Source: Xenorhabdus stockiae (GTDB lineage Bacteria; Pseudomonadota; Gammaproteobacteria; Enterobacterales; Enterobacteriaceae). Taken from it: a stretch of DNA of 64,000 bases. Every line of letters begins with the position of its first letter. Position 1 is the first letter of the stretch. Below the pieces are notes generated by a model. It searched no databases. It saw nothing but the letters and a program-made list of their open reading frames with translations, and had not been told where the DNA came from. The stretch covers positions 1 through 64,000 of the forward strand of contig NZ_NJAJ01000013.1 of NCBI RefSeq assembly GCF_002632825.1. Direction: 5' to 3'. Position numbers and translations under genes: made by a program. This document shows positions 8,117 to 17,800 of this stretch, piece by piece.

Positions 8117-9002
8117 TAAATTGGATAAGGCAGAGTCTGAAAAAAGTCGCAAGCATGGAAAGGGTATCGCTCAGGATAGCAACTCGGCAGATCGTGATGA
8201 TTATATCGATATGACACCGGCAGAAGATTTAACTAAACGTGAAATCAACGTTATGGCCCTGCGTTCTTTGTTGTTACAGGCTTCTTTCAATTATGAACGT
8301 ATGCAGGCCGGAGGCTGGCTCTACACGCTTATCCCGTCGTTGCGTAAGATCCACAAAAATCCTGACGATTTGACTAGCTCGATGAAAATGCACATGGAAT
8401 TTCTCAATGTCCATCCGTTTGATGTGACTTTCCTGTCTGGTCTGGTGTTGGCGATGGAGCGCAGTAAAGAGAAAATTTCCACTATCCGCGCGGTAAAAGT
8501 TGCCCTGATGGGGCCATTAGGCGGGATAGGTGACGCGCTGTTTTGGTTAACATTATTGCCAATCTGTGCGGGTATCGGGGCTTCATTAGCGTTACAGGGC
8601 AGTATTCTGGGGCCCATTCTGTTCCTTCTGATGTTCAATATTGTGCATTTTGCGCTGCGTTTTGGTCTGGCGCATTACGGTTATCACACCGGCACCAAAG
8701 CGATAACCATGCTAAAAGTTCATACAAAAAACATTTCTCATGCTGCTTCGATTGTCGGTATGACGGTTATTGGCGCGCTTGTGGCTTCTTATGTCCATCT
8801 TTCGACACCTTTTGTTATGAAGGCTGGTGAGGCAAAAATCGCATTGCAGACCGACGTTCTCGATAAGCTGATGCCGAATTTGTTGCCTCTCACCTTTACT
8901 TTGCTGGTTTATTGGCTGATGAAACGCGGTTTCTCGCCAGTAAAACTTATCGGTATCACAGCCGTATTTGGGGTTGTTGGTAAATTGGTGGGATTTTTAT
9001 AA
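8106..9002 (+). CDS. agaE: PTS mannose-family IID membrane component, AgaE
   Basis: A 298-residue IID component, partner of AgaW in the inner membrane. After a charged N-terminal tail (about 45 residues) comes the IID signature: SLLLQASFNYERMQAGGW, then the MHMEFLNVHP block and VALMGPLGGIGDALFW, with membrane helices near 155-190, 225-245 and 265-295. A longer in-frame reading from 8043 exists, but ATG 8106 has GAGGAG 7 bases upstream and avoids a 74-base overlap, so it is preferred. The length fits E. coli AgaE better than the shorter AgaD. Confidence 0.9.
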   Translation: MAFNKLDKAESEKSRKHGKGIAQDSNSADRDDYIDMTPAEDLTKREINVMALRSLLLQASFNYERMQAGGWLYTLIPSLRKIHKNPDDLTSSMKMHMEFLNVHPFDVTFLSGLVLAMERSKEKISTIRAVKVALMGPLGGIGDALFWLTLLPICAGIGASLALQGSILGPILFLLMFNIVHFALRFGLAHYGYHTGTKAITMLKVHTKNISHAASIVGMTVIGALVASYVHLSTPFVMKAGEAKIALQTDVLDKLMPNLLPLTFTLLVYWLMKRGFSPVKLIGITAVFGVVGKLVGFL

Positions 9003-9011
9003 GGAAAAAAC

Positions 9012-9461
9012 ATGCTGGGTATTGTAATCACAGGACACGGATTGTTTGCCAGTGGTCTGCTACAGGCGGTGGTGCAGATTATTGGTAAACAGTCGTCATG
9101 CATTGCCATTGATTTTCCCGATGGTATGACCACAGAGCAACTGTCTCAGGAATTATATACCGCCAGAGAGGCGTGTGATTCGGGAAAAGGGGGGATTTTC
9201 CTGACAGATTTGTTAGGCGGTTCTCCTTTTCGTCAGGCGGCTCAACTGGCTTTAATTCACCCTCAGTGGCAGGTTATTACGGGTACGAATATGCAACTCG
9301 CTGTTGAAATGATGATGGTACGTGATGAGATGAATGCGGTTGAGTTTCGTGATATGGCACTGGAATGTGGGCATCGCGGGCTGACTAGTCTGTGGCACCA
9401 GCAGCAACAGCAACAACAAGTAAAACAACAGGTATTATCTGATGACACAGATGGTATCTGA
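9012..9461 (+). CDS. agaF: PTS mannose-family IIA component, AgaF
   Basis: A 149-residue IIA protein. H9 in IVITGHGLFASGL is the phosphorylation site receiving phosphate from HPr. FLTDLLGGSPFRQAA near 60-75 and ITGTNMQLAVEMM near 95 are typical of EIIA-Man/AgaF. The ribosome site AAGGAA lies 7 bases before the ATG. Odd feature: the C-terminus carries a polyglutamine run (seven Q from mixed CAG/CAA codons near 9399-9419, then VKQQ), a simple-sequence stretch that may vary between strains. It probably does not affect the catalytic core, which ends before it. Confidence 0.92.
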   Translation: MLGIVITGHGLFASGLLQAVVQIIGKQSSCIAIDFPDGMTTEQLSQELYTAREACDSGKGGIFLTDLLGGSPFRQAAQLALIHPQWQVITGTNMQLAVEMMMVRDEMNAVEFRDMALECGHRGLTSLWHQQQQQQQVKQQVLSDDTDGI

Positions 9462-10325
<864 letters not shown>

Positions 10326-10356
10326 ATTTCATAGCGAATGAATTGGACTGATATGC

Positions 10357-10492
10357 ACTTCGTCTTTCAGGTTGCCTCTTTGTTGGCTGCGCTCGTTTAC
10401 CCCAGTCACCGTTTTTATCTACATACGGTTATCTAAGCACCTAGGGATGAACTCCCTTACCACTGTGATGTAGCCAGAAATCCATAGGATAT
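10357..10492 (+). repeat. degenerate intergenic repeat, copy 1 (plus orientation)
   Basis: This stretch contains CTTTCAGGTTG, then TTGGCTGCGCTCG, CCCCAGTCACC, GGTTATCTAAGCACCTAGGG and ATGAACTCCCTTACC. The same blocks occur in the same order on the minus strand at 14621-14740. By memory they resemble the abundant intergenic repeat of Photorhabdus/Xenorhabdus genomes whose ends read as TTCAAGTTGC-type arms. No protein is encoded. Its location just after the kbaY stop is typical. Confidence 0.7.
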
Positions 10493-10599
10493 ATGTTAAG
10501 CTCTTGATCGATGTCACAAAAATAGTGAAAACCATAAGTTAGTTACTACTAGATATGATAACCATATGAAAGTACTTTGGTTATCTAAAGGTATTCAAA

Positions 10600-11280
10600 A
10601 TGAAAAAATGGTTAGCGATCGCAAGCTCAGTGCTTATTCTTTCTGGTTGTAAGGTTGATGTTGAAACGAAAGTGAATACGGATGATCTTACCTCGGTTGA
10701 ACATAAACTGGTTAAGGGCAACATCGATATTGAAGTCTCATCCTGTAATGATTACGAAGACTCGCGCAAAGAATCAAAAAATGTCATTGAATTAAAAAAG
10801 AAAATACCCACTATTTTTAAAAATGCCGAGTATGTAGAGTGTTATCGTAAGAAATTTGATTCCTATGCACATTTCACTATTCCTGTTGCTGTAGGAGTAT
10901 CACCAGAAAATGGTCTGAGTCATGATGCAGATGTCTTTATCCTTTCTCACCAAAAAACCTATGCGGGTGCGCTGATCCCCAAAGATGTGCTTGATAGAAT
11001 CAAAAAGGCACAAAAAGATATGATGGGAAAACTCGATATCAGAATGACTATTATTCTGGAAAGAGGATCCAAACCCGTACCAACACTGGTTAGTCTTGGT
11101 ACTTATTTGACAAGCGCGAAAAATAAAGATTACCCGGTTGTTGCAAGTGGAATTAACCTAGCGAAGGAAATGAAATTCAGATTATCAGATGTTTCCAACT
11201 CAGCTTTATCTACGGGCGAACTTGTTCCTTTTCTTGTCACGCCTGACTATTTTGATTTCTTACAGGCAGCTAAAAAATAA
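10600..11280 (+). CDS. putative lipoprotein, 226 aa
   Basis: The N-terminus is a lipoprotein signal: two lysines, a hydrophobic core and the lipobox LSGC with Cys at 17. The mature part is hydrophilic, with one Cys pair candidate (CNDYEDS and VECYRKK) and no repeats. K18 rather than Asp follows the Cys, so export to the outer membrane is expected under the Lol rule. I recognise no domain. The region TIPVAVGVSPENG through DVFILSHQKTYAGALIP looks like a beta-strand-rich core. The ribosome site is weak (CTAAAGG about 12 bases upstream). Single gene with its own terminator candidate at 11321. Confidence 0.75.
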   Translation: MKKWLAIASSVLILSGCKVDVETKVNTDDLTSVEHKLVKGNIDIEVSSCNDYEDSRKESKNVIELKKKIPTIFKNAEYVECYRKKFDSYAHFTIPVAVGVSPENGLSHDADVFILSHQKTYAGALIPKDVLDRIKKAQKDMMGKLDIRMTIILERGSKPVPTLVSLGTYLTSAKNKDYPVVASGINLAKEMKFRLSDVSNSALSTGELVPFLVTPDYFDFLQAAKK

Positions 11281-11320
11281 CTGTCCATGCCTTGAACTAA
11301 AATAATTATTTTCAATAATG

Positions 11321-11345
11321 AGGCCGCAGAAATGCGGCTTCAGTC
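11321..11345 (+). terminator. terminator candidate after lipoprotein gene
   Basis: GCCGCA (11323-11328), a 4-base loop and TGCGGC (11333-11338) are followed by TT and a mixed T-rich run. It is located 41 bases after the stop. The stem is strong but the T tract is poor. Confidence 0.55.
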
Positions 11346-11570
11346 TATTAATTTTTTGATGATTTATGACTTCCACTAAATATAATATAAATAAAAAATA
11401 GAGATTATTTCTTTATTCACTAAATTCTATAAATTATAGTTTCATTTTTTATGATGTAATAATGTTATATTACTCGTGAGTTAATTTAATTTAATTAAAT
11501 TGTTATTTTTTATTTGGTTATATACTATTCGGATTGCTAAATCTATATTAATATCGTGAAAGAATAGTTT

Positions 11571-11675
11571 ATGTGGTGTATATTTAAAATTCAGCCCGGT
11601 AATAATTATCGAGCATTACTACTTTCCTTCCTTGTAATGATCACTATTCTGAGTGAAAATAACTTCATACTATAG
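11571..11675 (+). CDS. possible 34-codon leader ORF upstream of tnaA
   Basis: An ATG frame of 34 codons ends 91 bases before tnaA. It has Trp at position 2 and a hydrophobic middle (RALLLSFLVMITIL). The ribosome site is weak (GAAAGAATAG). Other tna operons have a TnaC leader peptide here, and the Proteus one is of similar size as I recall, but the WFNID motif and critical C-terminal Pro are absent. Coding status is doubtful. Confidence 0.2.
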   Translation: MWCIFKIQPGNNYRALLLSFLVMITILSENNFIL

Positions 11676-11766
11676 TCAAACGTTATGATTTTTATATTAA
11701 AATCATGGTGGATTTTTAATTTATATCATGTGATTTATTGTTATTTTTATAATTAGAGATATTAAA

Positions 11767-13173
11767 ATGAAGCGCATTCCTGAGCCTTTTCGTATTAAAA
11801 TGGTAGAAAATATCCGCATGACAACACGTGCAGAACGTGAAATTGCGCTGGAAGCGGCGGGGTATAATCCGTTCATGCTGCCTTCTGATATGGTGTATAT
11901 CGACCTATTGACTGACTCTGGCACTGGCTCCATGAGTAATCAGCAATGGGCTGGTATGATGATGGGAGATGAGGCTTATGCCGGATCTCGTAGTTATTAT
12001 CATCTGGTGGATAAAGTTAGAGAATTAATTGGATATGAGTATACGGTTCCTACCCATCAGGGCCGTGGCGCTGAGCAGATTTTATTTCCTGCCTTGATCG
12101 AAAGGAAAAAATTAAAAGGCGGGGCGCAAAATCCGGTATTTATTTCTAACTTTCATTTTGATACTACGATGGCCCATGTGGAATTAAATCATGCGAAGGC
12201 TATCAATGTTGTTACAGATAAGGCTTTTGATACCGACAGTTATTATGACTGGAAGGGTGATTTTGATATTGATTTACTTCAACACACAATCAAAGAACAG
12301 GGTGAAAATAATGTAGTCGCCATCATAGTCACGATAACTTGTAATAGTACAGGTGGTCAGCCGGTTTCTCTTGCTAATATGAAAACTGTGTATGAGATCT
12401 CGAAACAGTATGATATTCCGGTGGTCATTGATTCTGCCCGTTTTTGCGAAAATGCCTGGTTTATTAAGCAGCGGGAAAAAGGTTACGAAGACAAATCAAT
12501 TAAAGATATCGTCAGGGAGATGTATCAATATGGCGATATGTTGACGATGTCGGCAAAAAAAGATCCCATGGTGAATATCGGTGGCCTTTGCTCTGTTCGT
12601 GATAATGAAGATCTATTTAATGAGGTAAAAATCCGCTGTATTCCGAATGAAGGGTTCGTGACTTATGGTGGGCTTGCCGGGCGTGATATGGAAGCACTGG
12701 CGATTGGGCTTGAAGAAGGTATGGATGAGAATTTTTTGTCTTATCGCATTCATCAGGTGACTTATTTAGGTGAACAGCTAAGAAAGGCGGGTATTCCTAT
12801 TCAATATCCGGTTGGTGGGCATGCTGTCTTTGTGGATGCAAAACTATTTTTACCGCATATTCCAAGCGAGCAATTTCCGGCTCAGGCATTGAATAACGCG
12901 CTATATCTGGAAGCGGGTATCAGAAGTGTAGAAATTGGTTCTTTGCTACTCGGGCGAGACCCAGATACCGGTAAACAAAAAGAATCACCGATGGAATTGA
13001 TGAGGCTGGCCATTCCTCGCCGTGTTTATACCAATGATCATATGGATTATGTCGTTGAAGCCTTTATCGAATTAAAACAGTGTGCTGCTGATATTCGCGG
13101 ATTAACATTTACTTATGAGCCGCCAGTGTTACGCCACTTTATGGCTAAATTAAAGCCGATTGCTGATAGTTAA
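11767..13173 (+). CDS. tnaA: tryptophanase (Proteus type)
   Basis: A 468-residue PLP enzyme of the beta-eliminating lyase family, splitting L-tryptophan into indole, pyruvate and ammonia. LLTDSGTG near 48, [12 protein letters not shown] near 67-78, [10 protein letters not shown] near 95, [11 protein letters not shown] near 191, DSARFCENA near 222 and MSAKKDP near 261 (PLP lysine K265) are diagnostic. Tryptophanase and tyrosine phenol-lyase are close relatives: D132 in FHFDTT and Ile in SVEIGS (the lyase has Thr and Arg there) point to tryptophanase. The N-terminus and length match Proteus tryptophanase better than the E. coli form. No tnaB permease follows; the next gene is on the other strand. 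The 486-base upstream region is AT-rich with no recognisable TnaC. Confidence 0.9.
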   Translation: MKRIPEPFRIKMVENIRMTTRAEREIALEAAGYNPFMLPSDMVYIDLLTDSGTGSMSNQQWAGMMMGDEAYAGSRSYYHLVDKVRELIGYEYTVPTHQGRGAEQILFPALIERKKLKGGAQNPVFISNFHFDTTMAHVELNHAKAINVVTDKAFDTDSYYDWKGDFDIDLLQHTIKEQGENNVVAIIVTITCNSTGGQPVSLANMKTVYEISKQYDIPVVIDSARFCENAWFIKQREKGYEDKSIKDIVREMYQYGDMLTMSAKKDPMVNIGGLCSVRDNEDLFNEVKIRCIPNEGFVTYGGLAGRDMEALAIGLEEGMDENFLSYRIHQVTYLGEQLRKAGIPIQYPVGGHAVFVDAKLFLPHIPSEQFPAQALNNALYLEAGIRSVEIGSLLLGRDPDTGKQKESPMELMRLAIPRRVYTNDHMDYVVEAFIELKQCAADIRGLTFTYEPPVLRHFMAKLKPIADS

Positions 13174-13197
13174 GTCATATATTGGGCTTTAATACAC

Positions 13198-13226
13198 TCT
13201 CAAGTTGCTTATGCTGCAACTTGAGA
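13198..13226. repeat. 11-bp-stem palindrome between tnaA and the phosphoesterase
   Basis: TCTCAAGTTGC and GCAACTTGAGA form a perfect stem with a 7-base loop. It lies between two converging genes and may end transcription from both sides, although no T run follows. The core TCAAGTTGC...GCAACTTGA recurs at 51556-51590 and matches the arms of the group-typical intergenic repeat. Confidence 0.65.
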
Positions 13227-13232
13227 AGGACT

Positions 13233-13976
13233 TTAGTAACTACACGAAGTTAATGATATATTTTCTGAAAAATCAATAATATTAAAACCAAAACTTTTTG
13301 TTGTTTTAACGGTATCTGTACCGGATAGCCACTGGAATGAAACCGCAGGTGCAACACTGATTGTTATATCATTCTGATGCCAGATACGCGAAGTGTGAGC
13401 ATGACCACAACCAATAAATTTCACCTTATGTTTTTTACATAATGTTAATAAATCTGCGGCATTTTCCAGCATACAACTGTCTACAATAGGTGTACCAACC
13501 GGAATAGTGTGGTGATGCATAAATACCGCAGTATTAAATTTCTTGTTTAAAATAATTCTTTTTTCTAATTCAGCAAGGTTATTTTGTGTAATAAAGCCAT
13601 AATCCTCACCTTTAACGACAGTATCAACATAAGTAATGAACCAATTTTTATCATTATACTCACCGGAAGTGATGTTATATTTTGGTTTTATCTCTGTAAT
13701 GACGGTATCAATATTATTTTTCAGGTCATGATTTCCGGCTATTGTAATATAGGGAGTCTGACATGAATCCATTCTTTTGAAGAAATATCGGTAAGCATCG
13801 ATATCACCATCATTTGTTATATCACCGGAAACAATGATTAAATCTATTTCAGTAACTCTCTTTATGCGGCATATTTCCTCACAGATAGTATCAAAATTGT
13901 CATACAGATTTACATTAAATAATTGATGTTCTCTGCTCTGTGTCAGGTGGATATCGGTTATCTGAATGGCTTTCAT
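13233..13976 (-). CDS. metallophosphoesterase, CpdA-like
   Basis: A 247-residue calcineurin-like phosphoesterase with all metal motifs in order: ITDIHL (D8, H10), VSGDITNDGD near 49-58, AGNHD near 79-83, MHHHTIP near 152-158 and GCGHAHT near 189-195. This set matches class III cyclic-nucleotide phosphodiesterases such as CpdA, so hydrolysis of cAMP or another phosphodiester in the cytoplasm is plausible but not shown. It has no signal peptide. The ribosome site GGGAGGTAA precedes the ATG by about 6 bases. Transcribed alone, converging on tnaA. A second cpdA copy at the usual parE locus would argue for a different substrate here. Confidence 0.85.
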   Translation of the reverse strand: MKAIQITDIHLTQSREHQLFNVNLYDNFDTICEEICRIKRVTEIDLIIVSGDITNDGDIDAYRYFFKRMDSCQTPYITIAGNHDLKNNIDTVITEIKPKYNITSGEYNDKNWFITYVDTVVKGEDYGFITQNNLAELEKRIILNKKFNTAVFMHHHTIPVGTPIVDSCMLENAADLLTLCKKHKVKFIGCGHAHTSRIWHQNDITISVAPAVSFQWLSGTDTVKTTKSFGFNIIDFSENISLTSCSY

Positions 13977-14620
13977 TTTTTATTACCTCCCAAAAATAGA
14001 CGGATTATATGATATTTTTTAATCGTCTACATCAGCAGATTCTGATTTGTTATTCTTATAGAGACCTCATAATTTACAATTGGTAATTTCACTCGTGGTT
14101 ATATTAAATGTCCTGATGGTTAATTAGGCTATATTAATGGCTGGGTTTAAAAACTACGATAAAAATATTAGAGATAAAAAATTTAATTAATTTGAAATGT
14201 GTTAATTGATGTTTTTTTATTAAAGCTTGAATTTTTTTTGAAATGTGTAAAAGAGAAATATCGATTTTAGTCGATTTTTTTATTGGCGTCTCTTGCATTA
14301 TGTTGTCTCGTTGATATCATCTTATAAGATTTAGCGTATTATAAATTTACCTTATGGTTGTATATATTATAATGCAGGAGGTAAAAATAAGAAACAGGAT
14401 AGGCTTTCAGTTACATACTAAAAATGTATCATGTGAATAAAGTACGTTTTCCATTTGATTAGTGTGTGATTATGTGGAATTTAATATTCAGGGTTTAATT
14501 GTTATTCTTTGTGTTGCCCACCAGGGAACTAATGTAAAAATAATTATTTTAAATAATAAATTTTAAAATTGTTGTTATGAAATTTGATTTTGTATTTATT
14601 ATTTTCACTCATAATTTTAA

Positions 14621-14740
14621 AGGTTGCGTCTCTGCGGTAAGGCTGTTCATCCCTAGGAGCATAGATAACCGTGTATTTATAAAAATGGTGACTGGGGGAG
14701 CAAGTACAACCAATAAAGTATCAACCTGAAAGATGATGTA
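14621..14740 (-). repeat. degenerate intergenic repeat, copy 2 (minus orientation)
   Basis: Read on the minus strand it gives CTTTCAGGTTG, CCCCCAGTCACC, ACGGTTATCTATGCTCCTAGG and ATGAACAGCCTTACC, matching copy 1 (10357-10492) block by block with many substitutions. The two copies are inverted and enclose 4.2 kb with three unrelated genes. Confidence 0.7.
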
Positions 14741-14759
14741 TATATATCAATAATTGAAA

Positions 14760-14795
14760 CTTAAAAAATAACGCCCATGAAATTGGGCGTTATTT
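14760..14795 (-). terminator. terminator of the NRPS operon
   Basis: On the minus strand AATAACGCCCA, a short loop and TGGGCGTTATT (11-bp stem, 14767-14777 and 14784-14794) are followed by TTTTTAA. It lies about 55 bases after the stop of the last NRPS gene. A second hairpin (AACCACCT/AGGTGGTT, 14811-14833) lies just before it. Confidence 0.8.
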
Positions 14796-14849
14796 ATATG
14801 AGCGTTCTGGAACCACCTCTATAAAAGGTGGTTCATTCTTTTTACTGTC

Positions 14850-17800
14850 TTATTGATTATTCATTACCGCTTTAACTAATGCTTTACCCGTATCCTGAAT
14901 ATTGGGCTGCATCATCATAGAATCATGATCTCCTTTAATCGGGATAATAGTCAGTTGCTCACTGGGTAGAATTTGATCCCATTTTAGCGCCATTGTTTCT
15001 CCTTCGGCGACTTCATCCATTGCTCTGAACAAAGTGACGTTCGTGTTTATCGCCTGTGGTATGTAGCAGTTAGCTGCCACAGAGATGTTATAGCGCATTT
15101 GCACAAGATCACTGACATTTTCCCGTGTGACCTTCGGTGGTAATAAATTGAGCTTCTCAGCTAATATTAACATCGCGTCGTAATCACGTTCATTAGCTAG
15201 CTTATTGAATTCATCGTTAATGTCTTCTGGGATATCGTACGGGAGTAGTTCGAGCAGTGTGGCACTTTTCTCAAACATCATTCCGGACTGTTTCTCTTCA
15301 TCTGAATAGAAATCCAGATAATTAGAGGCACTGTCCAGTAACCCGATAAAGTTTACTGTCTCGCCATCGGCAATTAATTGGCGGGACATTTCATAAGCAA
15401 TTGTTCCACCTGATGACCATCCAGCCAGATAGTAAGGACCATGTGCTTGTATCTGCCGAATGCATTTAATATATTCCTGAGCCATGTTGTTGATGGTGGG
15501 TTGTATGCCTTCTTCCGCAAGGGTATCACTGGCAATAACACCATAAATTGATAATTCGTCATTATCCATATATGGCTCAAGATCGTAGGCGTAGTGAACA
15601 TCGCCATTGACTGCGTGAATGAGGAACAGTGAAGTATTGCCACTCCCCTGACGGACAGTCACTATATTCTGCTGTTGTGGCAGTGCCGCGTCTGACTGAA
15701 TATATGTTGCCAGTTCACTGATTGTTGAGTAAACCAGCAGATCGCGGATACTGATATCCTTAGCTAAAGCCTGATTCAGGCGGGTAGCAACCTGCAGGGT
15801 TAATAGGGAATGACCACCAAGCTCAAGGAAGTGGTCATGGCGTCCTATTTGTTCCAGCCGGAGTACGTCCTGCCATATCGCTGCAATAAGCTCTTCTGTT
15901 TCACCGACAGGGGCTTCATAGTTGCGGCTGATAACGGAAGATTTATCCGGTGCCGGTAATGCCCGACGATCCAGTTTGCCATTAGGTGTCAGCGGGAATG
16001 TATCGAGGATCACAAAAGCACTGGGGATCATATAGTTGGCTAAGTTTACGTGCAAAGAGTGACGCAGGTCTTCCAGATCGAGAGTTGTATCCGGTTGTGG
16101 TACCAGATAGGCCACCAGACGTTTATCACCCGGAGTATCTTCCCGCACGATAACAATCGCGTCTTTGATACCGGGGTAGGCAAAGAGTCTGGCTTCAATT
16201 TCTCCCAGTTCAATGCGGAACCCACGGATCTTAACCTGAAAATCATTGCGTCCGAGGTACTCAATCGTACCGTCCGGCAACCAGCATCCCAAATCACCTG
16301 TTTTATACATACGTGCATCAGTTTGATCGCTGAATGGATCAGGAATAAAGCGTTCTGCTGTCAGTTCAGGCTGGTTGAGATACCCTCGCGCAACGCACGC
16401 ACCGCCGATATGAATTTCTCCGGAAACACCGAGAGGAGCAGGTTGTCCCTGTCTATCCAGAATATATAGGCGGGTATTGGTTAATGGATAACCAATAGGC
16501 AGAGTTGGTTCGTTATACAGGGAATGACCATCCACTTTTAATACGGTTGCAATGACGGTGGTTTCAGTTGGGCCATAGGAGTTAATCCAGCGGCACTGTT
16601 GAGTTTCAGCCAGTGATTTCCAGAGTGTCAGATGGTGAAGCTCGGCTTTTTCGCCCCCAACGATAACCAAACGCAGCGAAGGGCTGAAATCACATCGTCC
16701 TGCGGCCAGCTCCTGTACCCACTGATGCCAGAAAGCGGTGGGGAGATCGGTGACGGTAATTTTCTGTTCGCGCAGAAAACGACCGAAGTTATTATCTGGT
16801 ACGCGGAGATCAGCAGGTCGCAGGATCAGGGTTGCGCCGGTTGCCAGTGTTGCAAAAATATCCGACACGGTGGTGTCGAAAGCAACAGAAGTAAATTGCA
16901 GCACACGGTCAGAAGGGGTTAATTCGTTAGTCTGACGCTGGACGTGAACGAAGTTAACCACATTACGATGCTCTATCATCACGCCTTTCGGCTGCCCGGT
17001 GGAGCCGGAGGTATAGATGATATAGGCCAGATGATGTGGTGCCAGCCCCGACTGTAAATGTTCAGGATTGTGGGTAGGTTGCTGTTCCACATTGCTCTGA
17101 TGCGCTTTACTATCCATTAACCAGACAGGGGCTTCTGTTGTCAGCCGGTTCTGTAAATGTTTTTGAGTCAGTAATAGCTTCGGTTTACAGTCAGACAGAA
17201 TGTAAGCCAGCCTTTCAGTCGGATAATCAGTATCCAGCGGGACATAGCCTGCACCGGCTTTCAGGATCCCGAACAGGCCGATAATCATATCCGGGCTGCG
17301 TTCAACACAAATTGCTACCCGATCATCCGGTTGTACACCCGCGGCAATCAGAGCATGTGCCAGTTGGTTGGCCTGCTGGTTCAGTTCAGCGTAGCTGAGT
17401 TGCTCATCACCACTAACCAGCGCAATGGAATCTGGTGTGAAAGAAACCTGCTGTTCGAAGAGCTGGTGGAGCAGGATATTCTGCGGATAAGCGATTTCAG
17501 CACCGTTAAAATCCACCAGTAACTGTGTCTTTTCCGTTGGTGGCAGGATGGAGATTGCCTGAATATTTTGTGCAGGAGCGTTTTGTAATAATGAAGTAAC
17601 CAGACCTTTTAGTGCGGTTGCCACATAGGCATTAATGCGACTCGGATCAATCTGTTGGCTGCATTGGATAGTGAGTTCAAATTGATCATCATAGGCATCA
17701 ACATCCAGTGATAAAGGATAATTGCTGCGGGAATCTTTAGTGTTAAACGTTTCAATGCCTTCCCAGATTGATGCGAGTTCCTGCTCATCTTCCTCTGTTT

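Larger units (their letters stand above)
13977..14849. other. AT-rich gene-free stretch with an inverted repeat copy
   Basis: No convincing frame is seen on either strand. The left end holds the promoter of the phosphoesterase. A strong ribosome-like AGGAGGT at about 14377 is followed by ATAAG rather than a usable start, possibly a decayed gene start. The 14621-14740 part is the intergenic repeat, and 14760-14833 holds the terminators of the NRPS operon. Confidence 0.5.

Noticed and set aside
11767-13173. Tyrosine phenol-lyase instead of tryptophanase
   Set aside because: The lyase-specific Thr and Arg are replaced by D132 and Ile (FDTT, VEIGS), and the length and N-terminus fit tryptophanase.
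14377-14460. Small gene after the AGGAGGT motif at about 14377
   Set aside because: No start codon at proper distance; the nearest ATG (14424) gives only 12 codons.
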